Source of the DNA: Monosiga brevicollis MX1
Taxonomy: Eukaryota; Opisthokonta; Choanoflagellata; Craspedida; Salpingoecidae
Reading direction: 5' to 3'
Assembly (NCBI RefSeq): GCF_000002865.3
Contig: NW_001865044.1
Location: 1,209,743-1,273,742 of the forward strand
Length of the DNA stretch: 64,000 nt
In this document: positions 41,539-53,319 of the stretch, in pieces
Layout: each line of letters begins with the position of its first letter
Position numbering within the stretch: position 1 is the stretch's first letter
Program-made: the position numbers and the translations under genes
The notes under the pieces: model-generated
Told to the model about the DNA's origin: nothing
Database searches by the model: none
The model's input: only the letters and a program-made list of their open reading frames with translations

Positions 41539-43741
41539 TCAACTCAGGTGATCGGAGAGCAATCGGTTCATCTCGAACATGTCAATCTTGTTCTGCGCAT
41601 GGCACGGCCAGTGTTGTGTGAGCTCCAAGCCGAGTGATGCAGATGAAGCCAGGGGGCATGTCAAGGAGAAGCGTCGGCAAGAATCGAACGAGATAAATAA
41701 AAAAAAAAAGCACAGAAAAGAAAAGAAACATGAAATCATGTCCAACAAGCCGAAAGACGCGGATGGGTGCGATACCTTTTTGAAAACGGCACGGAGTGCT
41801 TCGTCGCAGAGAATCTCACGCTTTTTGTCGGGGTTTTGAAGATTGTGGCCACGAATATAGGTCCACAGCTTGGACACGACCTATGGTGCCCAACGAGTGA
41901 CCATCAAGAGGATGAAACCCGAAAGGATGCCAAGCTCACAAGCTGATGGAGAGCATCGCAGCAGGTACCTGTGGTCGAGTCTCTTCAGCGCAGCCCACCA
42001 CGACGGCCAAGACACTGGAAAGTTGCTTGAGGCGACCATCCTTTTTGGGAGCCTTTTTGGTGGTTTTTTTCTGCTCGGTGGCAGATTTTGACGAATTAGA
42101 CGCGACTGTTTTGGCGCGTTTCTTGGACGGTACGGCAGGCTTGTCGTGCTGCGTGGGATGGCATGGAGATGATCAGAGTGAGGGAAGTGAGGGACAGGAG
42201 AGAACAGCAAGATTTCAGCGCACTTTGATGCGCAAGGCAAAGGTTTACAGCGCTGGCAGGCGGGAGGCAATGCAGGACTCACCTCATCGTCGTCGTCGTC
42301 GTCCGAGTCGTGGACCATTTGCCGAACGGCAAGGGGCTCTGGCTTATAGTATTTTTTCATGTTTGCAGAGAGAGCCTTTTGCAGGCTCTTGAAGGTCAGC
42401 GTCTTTCGACCCAAGGCTGAACTAAGATTCTCATCTAAGCTGTACGTGCCCTGTCGAGGGTGCGCACATCAATCGATAGGGGGAGGGTGGGCGAAAGTAG
42501 GCCCAGAGAGCAGCCAGAGCACGAATGAGGCGCGACCCTTCTCCATTGCCAAGTACGCCGTATGGAATCCGGTAAAGCGGGCGCAGATGCGCGTGGCCGC
42601 CGCACGCACCTTGGTGGCTGGCAATTCCTTCTCCTTGACGTACGCCCAGATTTGACGCGTCACCTAAACTCGGGGAGGGAGGGCGTTGAGCATGCCAGTG
42701 AGCGCACGACTAGAGATGGAGCCAAGAATTAGGCAGAAAGGTGGGGTATCCGGGATAATGGCAATGCATACATCAGCGCGAGTTGCGGTAGGTCGACCCA
42801 TGAATTTTGCCAGGCCCTCCGAGAGTTCGTGCTCATAGTTGTACGCCGTTTTGCCTGGCAGGATTGAGGTCCGGCCAAAGACAATGGGATATTAGATCAA
42901 GACAGACATGGTGAAAGGCGTGGATGGGTTGGGGCGAGGTCTTCATGTCAAAATTGGACGTGCGAACCTGCGTTGCGACGATCCAAGTCGGACATTTCGC
43001 CAACAGACCAGGCCGAGTTGCCGGTCAGATCGGCGGGGTCAACGGCACTCTTGGTGCGGTTCGAGGCTTGACTGTGACTGGTCGTAGCCTTGGGCTTGGT
43101 CTTGCGGGGGGATGCGGAGGCTGATGGACGCTCCGGTACCTACGTGGAAGCGATTGGAAGGGGTCGAGGTGTCTCGTGTGAGGTTCGGAGGAGACGCGTT
43201 GTAGCCAAAGCAGATGGAACAGCCCTGCAATGCGCACCGATTTGCGCTTGAGAGGGGCGGGCATGTCATCTTCAAGATCACTGTCCGAGATTTCGTCTGG
43301 GTTGACGTATTTACTACCGGTGACGTTGGCGCCCGGCACATAGGCGCGAACGGTGAGATCTAGCTCATGCTCAGGGTCATCGTCGGACAAGGCCTCCTGT
43401 TCCAGCTTTGGTTTGGCCGCGGGCAGCTTGTCCTTGCTGGCTGGGCTGGCTTTGGTGGTGGTAGGGGCTGGGAGCGTTGTCGGCTCTGCTTTGATCGGGG
43501 CGGCCGATGCAACTGGTGGCTCAGCTCCGGCTGTGGCCTCAGGGGGTAGTTGTTGGATAAAATCCGCCACGACCTGACTGATGAGGTCCTTGCGGGGCTT
43601 GAGGTTGATGCCACCCAAGGCAGCCTCGACCTCACGGCGAATGTCCTTGCGACTCGTGGTCTGCAGCGTGCGGCCTGGTTTGCGCAGAGCCTCGAGCACG
43701 GCTGCACGAACCACGTCGTCCGAGGGCATCTCCTTCTCCAT
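41539..43741 (-). CDS. DEK_C / tandem SWIB-domain chromatin protein (TRI1/UAF30-like)
   Basis: ATG 43741 starts MEKEMPSDDVVRAAVLEALR. The N terminus (TSRKDIRREVEAALGGINLK, SQVVADFIQQL) matches the DEK C-terminal-type domain found at the N terminus of yeast Tri1/UAF30. A low-complexity acidic and Ala/Pro-rich linker follows. The first SWIB/MDM2-like domain reads LSEGLAKFMGRPTATRAD, TRQIWAYVKEKEL, then LGRKTLTFKSLQKALSANM. A basic linker leads to a second SWIB (QLSSVLAVVVGCAEETRP, SKLWTYIRGHNLQNPDKK, CDEALRAVFKK, MFEMNRLLSDHL) ending at 41539. SWIB proteins act in chromatin remodelling and transcription. Upstream in-frame codons beyond 43741 lack an ATG. Confidence 0.82.
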
Positions 43742-43849
43742 GGTCGAGCTGTGATCCGCTGGCTGTGCAGAGGACTTTCTACCTATGTCAGCGACTGGAA
43801 TCAATATGGGCGGTACGCACAGCCACTCGTACAGCAGGAGGGTTGAGGC

Positions 43850-44110
43850 GAGTGAGGAGGGTAGGAAGTAGAGAGGAAGTCGAGGGAGGTAGAGGGGAAG
43901 TAGAGAGGAAGTGGAGAGGGTAGAGAGGAGGTGGCGGTCGAGGGAAGTAGAGAGGAGGTATAGGGGAGGTAGAGGAGGTCGAGGGAAGTAGAGAGGAGGT
44001 AGAGGAGGTCGAGGAGGTCGAGGGTAGTAGAGGGGAAGTAGAGGAGGTCGAGGAGGTCGAGGGTAGTAGAGGGGAAGTAGAGGGGAGGTAGAGAGGAGGT
44101 GGCGGTCGAG
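43850..44110 (+). repeat. Purine-rich minisatellite (GAGGTAGAGG / GAAGTAGAGG type)
   Basis: About 260 bp of tandemly repeated units such as GGAAGTAGAGG and GGAGGTCGAGG, almost all purine plus T/C at fixed points. The strand asymmetry is extreme. Confidence 0.9.
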
Positions 44111-44156
44111 AGGGAGCGCGCTGGCTCAGTGGGCGTTTAGGATGGAAAGAGGTATA

Positions 44157-44340
44157 AAGTATTTTATTTTGTTTGTTTCAGGCGATGGTGGTGCTCAAGG
44201 TGGGTACGGTCACCTAAAATACTTACTGCCCGGACAAAGGATCAAGTATTTTACTAATAAATTTACAGGTTAAGAGACCATCAAACACGGTGTAGAATCG
44301 AAAAATACTTTTTTCTCCACCAATGGTCATTAGTATTTTA
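44157..44340. promoter_or_regulatory. Cluster of AAGTATTTTA boxes in both orientations
   Basis: Copies: 44157-44166 (+), 44215-44224 (reverse complement TAAAATACTT), 44244-44253 (+), 44302-44310 (reverse, one mismatch at the edge) and 44332-44340 (+, partial). The same 10-mer is at 3741-3750 in another divergent promoter. Confidence 0.45.
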
Positions 44341-45439
44341 CTTCTGAATTTCAGTACGCGAAGTCAGTGAAAAGTGGTACTTCCGCGGACAGGCAAGCGG
44401 ACACGTGTCCAACGTGTGTCGCATATCAGTCACCCAATTGCGTGCATGTATGCATTTGGAGGACGTGGGCGCGGACGGAGTATGTCAAGCATCTGCGGGC
44501 CGCAAAGTCCTTGGCTCGCCCTTCCTGTCGCCATCGTTTGGAAGTGGGCGGCGAGCTCGTCATATTTGAGCAAAGACACGCGTCCGCTGAAACGTCCATT
44601 CCGCCCTACGGTGTGCTGTGCTGAAGTACCACACGGTCCACTGCTCTCGGCGTTTCAGAAAAAAACCACGCTTCCCTTGTCAAAGGGCTGCCTGCTTCAC
44701 CGCCCGTGACAGGCTGACAGCACCAAGCTCTGCCAGCCACCTTGCTCGAGTCTGTCCCCATTCTCCCAACGCACCCCACCGCCGTCCAGCCCACAGAGTC
44801 GAGGCTCGGGAGGGCAATGAGCCCAAGCCGACGGCATTTTCTATCCGAACCAAGCCCGCTCACCCATCCTCACGCGCGCTCGCCCGTGTCGATGACATCA
44901 AACTCACACACCTCTCAGCACCCCATGGCGACTGCAATCAGGGGGATCATCTGAAAGACTTTTGTCTCCTCCTTGCCCGCTGCCGCGCCTGCGCATACCA
45001 CCCTACATACATACATACACTCTTGCCTGTTCTTTGCCGCCCGTCTTGCTTGCTTCTCGCCCTGGCACTTCTCCATCTCCTTCTCGCTCTCACCCTCTCT
45101 CGTGTAGTCTCCCCACTTCCCCCATCTCCATTTCTTGTCACACTTTAAACGCGGCCGGCCAGTTTGCCATTTCCTCTTGAGCCACCTCTTTTCCACAAGA
45201 GTGCGGCCACCGCCGCCATCGACTCGAGGATTTTAGGTAGCCGGCTGCAGGGCCTGTCCAGGAGGATCCCCACCCCCAACGAGCGTGGCACATCCATTTC
45301 GCTGTTGTTGTTGTTGTTGGTGTTGTTGTTTTTGCTGACTTGACTGTGCTTCTGGCTGGCAGCCACGTTGACTCGACTTACCCATTCATTTGGGACTGTT
45401 TGCGTCTAAACGCTGCCTTATCCCCCCCCTGTCATTCGA

Positions 45440-47395
45440 CATGGACGCCCAACAGACGGGCCCCACACACGGCACCTTGCCCCCACCCTTGACTGGGCCC
45501 CGTGTAACCGAGACGTCACAGCGCCATGCTTGCGATCACGGCTTACCCAGCCCAGACCGACTGCCTCTGCCCATCTCGACGCAGGACGCCCGCTTTGCGC
45601 GAAAGGTTGGGACAATGGATATCATAGAAGACTATGGCAGCACCATTCGGACCACTCCGCTGGCCACGCGTAGTCTACAGTCCCTGCCCACGGGTCACTC
45701 CAGTTCCACCTGGCACCCCCGTGCAGCCAGTGCCAGCCTACATAGCCATTCTCAGCAACAGCATCACTCACCTCCAACCACAGCAAGCGCTTACAGTGAG
45801 CCCACGTTCCTCAAACTCTCGCCACTCATGCCCCTGGGCACCTCGGCACCTCCCTTCATCTCTGGGAGCAGCGACACTGCATCGTCGGGAAGCTCTCGTC
45901 ACATCATGCGTCGTAGCTCCTCCGCGTCTTTGGGTGGCCTCAATGGTCTTATGGGCGGCCTGGCCGTCACTCATCACAGCGAGAGCACCGGTGATCTACG
46001 CGCCCCTTCCCCCACCAATCCCATGCGTCTTCAGCGCGCAGCCAGCGGCACCATCTCTGCTCCGGCTCGCCGCACCAGCTGGGTGCGCCAAGCTGGCGCC
46101 TCCCCCGACTGCCTGGAAGAGCTCTTCGCCGCGGCCAGTCACAACAAACCGGCCCCTCCCCACAGCACAGGGTCCACATCCCCTCAGGCCGCTCGCAATT
46201 TAACGCGCCACGCCTCTCTTCTGAACATGTCCCGTCCCTCCCTCTACTCCCCTCTCATGCAGCCACGCAGCACCGAGGACCTCTACGGCGGCAACACCGG
46301 CGCGCGCAACCTCGATCTGCTCAGTGGCTCCACGGGGCCCGCCCCGCCTTTGCATGCCCGAGGCAAGCGACGCAGCTCACTATCCCTATCCGGTGCCCTC
46401 GGCGTTGCCCAGGCCAACGGGTACGGAAGCGAGCAGTTTGCCTCTAATCATAGCACCCCTCACCCCGACGGCTACAGCACCTTTGGCGCTGCTTTTGAGC
46501 TTCCCAATCTGGACAATTTTACATACGACCAAAGCAGCAGCATTGGAGCCGGGGCGGCGGGGTCCACCTCTGGAGCTAGCACACACAGCCCCCGCCGCCA
46601 ACAGTCATCATCCAGCATGAACATGAGCCCCGTGCAGCCCCGCATGCAAGATCCCCATTCAGTTTCTCCACCACCCGCCCACGTGGCTGTAGCGCCCTCC
46701 ATGATTTCGCCCTTTGACCAGCCACCCTCGCCCCCTTCAGCCGCGTCCAGCACCCTGGGCTCTCGCCGTGGTTCCCTCGTAACCATGGCCGTTCCTCGCC
46801 GCCGTGCATCGTTGGACAGCGTCCCGGAATTTGGCTATGGGGCGCCCTCGCCCCCAGATAACATGGGTGACATCCTGGAAATTGCTGAAGAACTCGAGGT
46901 ACGTCAGGAACGCAAGACTCAATGTGTCTTTGATAATGTTGTTCTGCATCAGATCCGCCTGTCTCATCTCTTGTGCATGATTCGCTGCTACGCTGTGGGC
47001 TTGGATATCTTTCTTTACAGGGGCGAACGAGCCAGCGCAAGCGCCACCGGCCCAGCCAAGACTTGACAGAGCTGATGGCTCACGCCAACCTGCAGTCGAC
47101 ACTGAATGAATTGGCCGACGACGGCGCCGCCATGAGTCTGCTTGAAGCGCACGCCCAGGACCTGGATGCGTGCTTGGCCGCCAACCTGCCTGACTCGCAG
47201 CCTGCACCAGATTACCTTCTGACACGCACCCACAGCGTGACCATGGACGCCGCGCTGTCCGGACATCCTATGGCAGCCAGTCAGCATCATTCACAGCACC
47301 AACATCCAACTCAAACCGATCACAAGGGCTATGACCCACTTTTTGCGTTTGGCGACATGGACGACTTTTTGGACATGATCGATACGCACGTCTAG
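45440..47395 (+). CDS. Serine/proline-rich phosphoprotein with acidic C terminus, function unknown
   Basis: ATG 45440 (MDAQQTGPTHGT) begins exon 1, which runs to 46898; exon 2 is 47021-47395, in frame as ELEGRTSQRKRHRPSQDLTE. Total about 610 residues. No globular domain was recognised. The protein is low-complexity with many basophilic-kinase / 14-3-3-like sites: RRSSSASLG, HASLLNMSRPS, KRRSSLSLSG, SRRGSLVTM and RRRASLDSV. The C terminus ends FGDMDDFLDMID, an acidic-hydrophobic patch resembling transactivation motifs. This layout recalls kinase-regulated transcription coactivators (such as the CRTC type), but no conserved domain supports that. A gene with the same orientation is not adjacent; the 5' side is a divergent promoter. 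Confidence 0.65.
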
Positions 47396-48092
47396 AGGCT
47401 ACCTCATCTCCCCTTTGTCTAATTTGTTGTGCGCACAGCGTGCGTAGCGAAATGTTATCGCGTGATTGTTAGCGTGAACGATTTGGAGCATCAGTGCCTG
47501 GCAACCCATCCCGGGTCGCTCGTGTGGCCGGGGCACGTGCAAGCGTCGTCCTGTTTTCGCTGCCTTTTTGTTGTGTTGTTAATTTTACTCTTCTACGGCG
47601 GCGGACAACCCGCCTCCATCGCCCATTTGATTTGCCACTTAACATGGAAATTGATCTTGACAGTGTGTCGCCTTTTTCATTGTTGGATCTGTGGGTTCGG
47701 AAACCGGAATTTGGTCTTGACTGTGGTTGGATGGATTTCTTCCGCAAGGAAATCTGGCATTGACATGACAGGGCGTCTTCCCAATTATCACGACAACGGA
47801 GTAAATAAGACCCCTCGCAAAAGAAAGAAAGAAAAAACGACAAACGACCCACAACAAGAGCGCCCAGCGCTTATGGGAACACAAGAAAGGCCCATGCCAT
47901 TGTTCAAGAGCCATACGGGAGCTTCAGAGAGGACACCTCATGAACAAAGGAAACTAGATTCGAGTCATCTAGCAACCACATCGAATCAGTCTGCTTTAAC
48001 GGGCACCACGAAGAGTGGTGCGAAGAGCATGACTGGCTTCGACCACGGTGGGTTGTGCCCGAGCCACGCGCGAGTCTCCAACTGGCACGTTC
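47396..48092. other. Convergent intergenic region
   Basis: About 700 bp between two converging genes. It contains open frames without recognisable domains, a 3' UTR, and no repeats of note; a poly(A) run at about 48191-48212 lies in the last intron of the minus-strand gene. Confidence 0.4.
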
Positions 48093-50718
48093 CTAGAACA
48101 AGGGATGCAGCATCACCAAGCTTGTCAGTGTTGGTTCGGGAACGGCAGGGCGGTTGTGGCTATGCAGCGATGCCATAGAATATAACATGTAAAAAAAAAA
48201 AAAAAAAAAAAAGATCCTGGTACGTACATAGGCGCATTGGTGCGGCCATTGACAATGAGCAACGTGTTGTCCTGGGCCAAAACCTCCTCGCTGACAGAGA
48301 TACCATCCAGATACTGCTTGAGAATGTTACGCAGCTCCGTGTTTTCTTCCTCAAGCAGGGCGCGCTCGCGCTCGACTGCCAGTTTGTCGAGAAGAACTTT
48401 GTTGTACCGCTTCCAAAAGTTGGACAAGGCCTCGTAGGTATGGATGCGGCGATTTCTGCGGTCGTAGGCGACTGCGTGCAATTGCGTGGGTCCGGGCAGC
48501 TCGGCCCGTGCTTGGCGGGCCAGTGCTTCATCATCCATGGTCGCTGAAGCCTGTGGGAGCCCGCTCTCACCAGAAGCAGCGGTGGGTTCCGCTGCCATGT
48601 CTGTAGAATGGTGGGGCGCTGCCGCAGCTTCGGCCTCTTCTGTTTCGCCCCCTGCCTGCTCCTGTTCTCCTTCCGAAGCAAGGGCTTCCTTTTGGGCCTG
48701 CAGCTGTTCGACTTCTTCCTCAAACTCTTCAACTGCGGCTGCTGCCATCTGAGCTGCTTCAGCAGCAATGTCAGCGTGTTCACCCTGACCGGCAACAATG
48801 GTAGCTGCATCCGCCTGCGTTGTCTCCGCGGCTTCATTCTGCAAGCGCTCGACTTCATCATCTGTGATTGTGTCTGCATAAAACGGCAAAACCTGGCATG
48901 CCGAAGCGGGTGAGGATTGGCCCGCTAGCGTTCGAATCAAGAAAAGTCATCATGGCAGACCAAAAGGCATGCTGAGCTCCGGCAAATGACGAACCTTTTC
49001 TTCATCTGATTCAAGTTTGCGGCAAACTTCGGCCAAAGACAAGACTTTGCGAGCTGCCTCAAGTTTGGCCTGCAACTTTTGCTCACACTCCTTGGCTTGC
49101 ACTGCAATGGTCGCCAGCGCCCGGCGGTCCCGTTCGCGGGTGCGCTTGAGGCGAGCCTTGAGAGCATGTGCCTGCTCAGTAATGGCCGCCTTTTCCTTGG
49201 TGAGCTCCCTGCGGTGAAGAGAAAGAAACGGAGACAAGGTGAGGCGGGTTTTGGCAGAAAGCAAAGAAGCGGCTGCGATACGCCATCGTACGTGTTTCGA
49301 TCATCGGTACCAGACGAAAGAGACGCGAGGCGCTGCTTCAAGGCTGCAATTTTCTCGCGCAAGTTGGCCAACTTTTTCATCTGGCTTTCAATAGTGGCGG
49401 CCGCCTAAACAGGTCAAGGAGCACCGGGCAAGCCGAACAACCTTGGGATGAGATATTCACGTTCAGCTGGGCGGAACCTTGGCGGGAGGCAAGCCTGATA
49501 CCTTTGAGTCCTCGGCTCGCAAGCGTTCAAACTCTGCCCGCTTCTCCGCTGTTGAGGTCTCGTAATGCTGAAGAGCAGCTTGGAACTCATCCCACAGCTC
49601 CTTGATTTGGCCTTCGAGATTGGCTTTGAGAGAAGTCTTTTGGTCTAGGCTGTTTGAGCGCAGCTCGTCTCGACGGCTGGCAAATTCAGATTCCTCTGCG
49701 TGAACCTTGTCGTCGTTGCTAATGTCCATGGCATACACAATGTCCTTCAACTTGGCCATGTCTTGCTGGTGCAAGCCCAAAATGTGCTATCAGGTTGGGG
49801 TCAAGCCGGGTGGGTGAGGACACGACCAAGGCCTTCAAAAAGACAGAAGTGAATCGAAGGTTTGCAGGTAGACGATGCAGGGGCCTACACAAACCTTGCG
49901 CTCTTGCATGAATTCGCGGCGAAGGGCCTCAAGGTCACGGGTAAAGTCGCCGTGAAGATGATCGACTGTTTCACGATGAAACTCCACAACGCGGTCCAGC
50001 GTCTTCATGTGCGAGCGGGTAGCGATTTGCTCCTGTATTGGAAAAAGACGGGGCAAGGATTAGCTTGGATGACCAGCGATGCACGGTCCCGTTGGGCAGA
50101 AGGAGGGGAGGGCACAAGGAGCAGGCGCGCCTGTTTCTCGGCTTCATTAAGCTCCTGAATGCAGGCTTGCAAGACCGCTTCCTTGCGATCAAGCACCCGT
50201 TCAAAGGTCTGTGCCAGAATCTCAATCTCCCGCTTAAGCTCATCGCTCTTGGCTGTGAGTAACATCAATCAGTAAGAATGTGGGCGCGGTTGTGGCACAC
50301 AGCATGACACGGTATCGAGTCCAGCCCCTGCCGGCTCAAGCGCGATCCTCGACAATGTCAGGCGTACCATCGCGCATGATGGCCATCCATTGGGCGTTGA
50401 TTTTGTGCAAAGCAGCCCGGGTGTACTTTTCTTCGCGAGCTAGCTTTTCCTACACACCCAAATACGGAGAGTAAGACGAGGAAGGCGGCCGCACAAGCAC
50501 CGGGGGCGACCGACGAGTGGCGCGGAACAGCGGCGTGTGGAGTTGATGTGAGACTCGTGTGCCCGCTGCGTCGCTCGACATGAAATCATGAGGGCTTGAC
50601 GCACCAGAAGCAGCTTCTGAGCAGTTTCGGCTCGTCGCTTGTCGAGTTCCATTTGTGCATGTCGCTCCTGATCCTGAAGCGCCTGCTTCTCCGCATCGGA
50701 GAACCCTGCCGCCGCCAT
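48093..50718 (-). CDS. CCDC65: Dynein regulatory complex subunit 2 (DRC2/CCDC65)
   Basis: ATG 50718 begins MAAAGFSDAEKQALQDQERH. Coiled coil throughout, with successive exons giving matches to animal DRC2: SDELKREIEILAQTFERVLD, ALRREFMQERK, LWDEFQAALQHYE, LTKEKAAITEQAHALKAR, LSLAEVCRKLESDEEKV, VLPFYADTITDDEVERL, FWKRYNKVLLDKL and NILKQYLDGISVS. The final exon ends in RPAVPEPTLTSLVM near the stop at 48093. An acidic Glu/Ala-rich insertion follows VLPFYAD. DRC2 forms the nexin-dynein regulatory complex base with DRC1/DRC4 and is needed for flagellar beating. It fits with CFAP46 and the ENO4-like gene as a flagellar set. The acceptor of the last exon is inferred from frame. Confidence 0.9.
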
Positions 50719-50997
50719 TTCGGCAGTCGGCGGTCGTCGTGTGTGGATGTGTGTGTGTGTGTGTGCTGAAGTGTCGGTAACCAAGACCCTTTGTTTACAA
50801 CAGCTGTTGAAAGCAACTGTGTGATTCAGGTACACTCAATTGCTGTTTTTGACACTTGTTGCGGCACACGCGTTCAATCACTGCTACCGTAAATTGATAT
50901 GTCTCTGCAATAACTCTTCATTTCTTCATGCCATTAGCATAGCAGTTCGACGATAAGTGCTATTTTTTCGTGTAAAAGTCTCGTCACCCCAAGCACA

Positions 50998-50998
50998 C

Positions 50999-51034
<36 letters not shown>
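50998..51034. repeat. (CA)n microsatellite
   Basis: CA tract in the DRC2/EBP2 divergent promoter, immediately followed by the TTGTC-type box. Confidence 0.94.
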
Positions 51035-51038
<4 letters not shown>

Positions 51039-51071
51039 TTTGTCAGACGATTTGTGACCAAGTGACCGCGT

Positions 51072-51076
<5 letters not shown>

Positions 51077-51103
<27 letters not shown>

Positions 51104-51104
51104 G
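51077..51104. repeat. (CT)n microsatellite
   Basis: CT tract downstream of the CA tract in the same promoter. Confidence 0.93.
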
Positions 51105-51321
51105 CTCTCTCGTGTTTTTCTGTCGTCGCGCTGCTCGGGGTTCGCTGCTCGGGGGTCGCGTTGTCGTGTTGTCGCCTGGTGCTGGGTGCCTGTTTTTGGA
51201 TTGTGTGTGAGGCGAGAGCGGGGAGGGGGTTGTCAGGGCTCTGTGTGGCATTTTCCTGCGGGTGGTTGGACGTGAGGAAGCACACGCGCGTGGGCGAGGA
51301 CCAACGAATTAACTTGGCAAG

Positions 51322-52941
51322 ATGGCTGATGAGTGGGACTCGGATGATGATTATGCGAGCGGCGGTGAGGATGTGCTGCCAGAGCTGACGGATGAAGAGG
51401 TACGTTCGTGTCTCCATGCACGTGTCTTTGCAGGCTTTGTGTGTAGACCTCTAACTGTTCGCCGTACACGCTCACGGAACCCTGTTTTGTAGCTCTTGCA
51501 ACGCTTCAAGCAGGGTCATCTGAAGGGGTCTGTGCGCATGCAAAACCTTGTGGCACAGGCAGCGCAGCGTCGCATTGTTCCCGCCAACCGCACGGATGCG
51601 CTGACTTCCAAGCGCCATGCTATCGAGGTCCGACTGAATCGTTTCTGATTGTGCTTCTTTTTCTATTTTCTTCTTCTTCTTTAAATAAAAAATCTCCGAG
51701 TCGCCGCCTCTTTGCCCTATTTTCACGCGTGGCTCACCACTCCAACATCTTGCTTATCACCTGTGTATTGGGCATGTGCAGCTTTTGCCAACTCTGCCCT
51801 GGCCAGAAACTTTTGTTCTGGAGCAACCAGCCCTTGATCCGGCCCTCGACCCCAACGACGACTTTAAGCGCGAGGATGCCTTGTACGTTTCACTTCATCT
51901 CTTTATTCGCCGTGTGTACCTTCTCTTCTTCAGTGACCAATCCTCTCATATCGTTTTTTTTTTTTTTTTTTGCCATGGCCCGACTCGACATTTAGTTACA
52001 TGCAAGCCTTTCGTGCCGCGGAAGAGGCTGAGAAGCTTTTGAAAAAGCACGGCATTGCTAAAACTCGCCCCGCTGATTACTTTGCAGAAACTGCAAAGTC
52101 CGATGGTACGCCCGCTGTACTCTTGCTCGTTCACTTTGCAAAAACACGAGAGAGCTGGGAAGAACAGCACAGTCGCACTAAAACGGCTTGCAAAAGAGCT
52201 CCCATGGTGGTGGGACATGTCTCGCTCATCGGCATGACGCGCTCACCGACGTCGTCGTTAGATCACATGGAGCGTGTGCGTCAGAAGCTGCTCAATGATC
52301 AAGCATCTGCCGAGGCCTCGGAGCGCGCCAAGAAGCAGCGCGAGATCAAAAAATACGGCAAGCAGGTCCAAAAAGAAGTTTTGGCCAAGCGCCAAGCCGA
52401 GAAGAAGGCCGCCATCGAGTCGGTCAAGCGCCGTCGCAAAGGTGGGCGCTTTTGCCCACGCACGTCCAAGCGGTTCAACTCAACAACGCCAAGCTCATCA
52501 CACCAATTACTCTTGCATTTACTTTTTCTTGCATCGACTCGCAGGCGTGCAGCAGCAATTGCGTGCTACCGATGATGCCTTGGACTTTGATGTTGATACC
52601 TTCCATACGGAACGAGATGATCAACAACCACACCAAAAGTCCGCAAAGCGTGCCAAAAAGGTCGGCATCAACGTGCTCTCTTGGACTGGCCTTCCATGCT
52701 TTTGATGTCTCACTGTGCTTTGATCGTGGTGCCTTGACTTTAGGATGCCAAGTTTGGCTTTGGTGGCAAAAAGCGTATGGCTCGCAAGAACACGGCCGAA
52801 TCCGCTGCCAGTGGCAAGGGTTTCAGCCAGCGGGCCAACAAGAAACCTTTTGCCGGCACACCTGGTGCACGCCCTGGAACTCGCAAACCTGCCAAGCGCC
52901 CCGGCAAGGCGGCTCGCCAAAAATCCAAGGGCCGCTCCTAA
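51322..52941 (+). CDS. EBNA1BP2: EBP2-like rRNA-processing protein
   Basis: ATG 51322 starts MADEWDSDDDYASGGEDVLP, an acidic N terminus. Later exons give LLPTLPWPETFVLEQP, REDAFYMQAFRAAEEAEKLL, DHMERVRQKLL, KKYGKQVQKEVLAKRQAEKK and KRMARKNTAESAASG. The C terminus is Lys/Arg-rich (RKPAKRPGKAARQKSKGRS). This order, acidic start, PWxETF patch, coiled central part with KKYGKQVQ and basic tail, is that of EBP2/EBNA1BP2. EBP2 works in the nucleolus on pre-60S rRNA processing. It shares a divergent promoter with DRC2. Stop at 52939-52941; the exon set between 51990 and 52250 is tentative. Confidence 0.88.
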
Positions 52942-53319
52942 GTGGAGCCCCACTTTTTGTCGTCCCATTCTCATGCCCTTGATGAAACCCGCTTCTGTTT
53001 CATTCCGGTCCTTTGTGCCATGTTTGTCGTCACGAGTTGCTCTTGATTGGTTGTTTGTCTGATTCTGTTTTTCGGAAAACATCAACTTTCTTGCCGATCT
53101 GATTGTCGGAAGTCTGATTTTAGTGTACGTCTTCAATGCAGGCCACAACGCCTGCCCCATTTTCTCTTCTTTCTTTCTTTTTTTTTTTTTTTCTTGTTGC
53201 TCTTTTCTTTGCCCTTCCCACGCTATTCTTTTTGTCCCCTTTTTTTTCTTGCACACACCCGACAGGATTGCAATGTCAATTTTGTGCTTTGCCCGCTTTG
53301 TCTCATGAGGCCAAGTTTA
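52942..53319. other. Convergent 3' intergenic region, T-rich
   Basis: 378 bp with pyrimidine-rich runs (TTTTCT stretches near 53160-53230), expected for converging 3' ends. No gene seen. Confidence 0.45.

Larger units (their letters stand above)
43742..45439. promoter_or_regulatory. Large divergent intergenic region with purine minisatellite and AAGTATTTTA boxes
   Basis: 1.7 kb between divergent genes. The first part is a purine-rich minisatellite (43850-44110), then a cluster of AAGTATTTTA-type boxes (44157-44340). The rest (44350-45430) is C-rich, with CT runs, a TTG repeat near 45306-45330 and ATAC repeats near 45000. It contains short frames but none with recognisable domains, and probably holds promoters and 5' UTR. 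Confidence 0.5.
50719..51321. promoter_or_regulatory. Divergent promoter between DRC2 and EBP2
   Basis: 603 bp with a GT tract near 50747-50765, the CA tract 50998-51034, TTTGTCAGACGA at 51039-51050 and the CT tract 51077-51104. TTGTCAGACGA belongs to the same TTGTC-box family as the boxes at 18650, 23211 and 28595. Confidence 0.5.
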
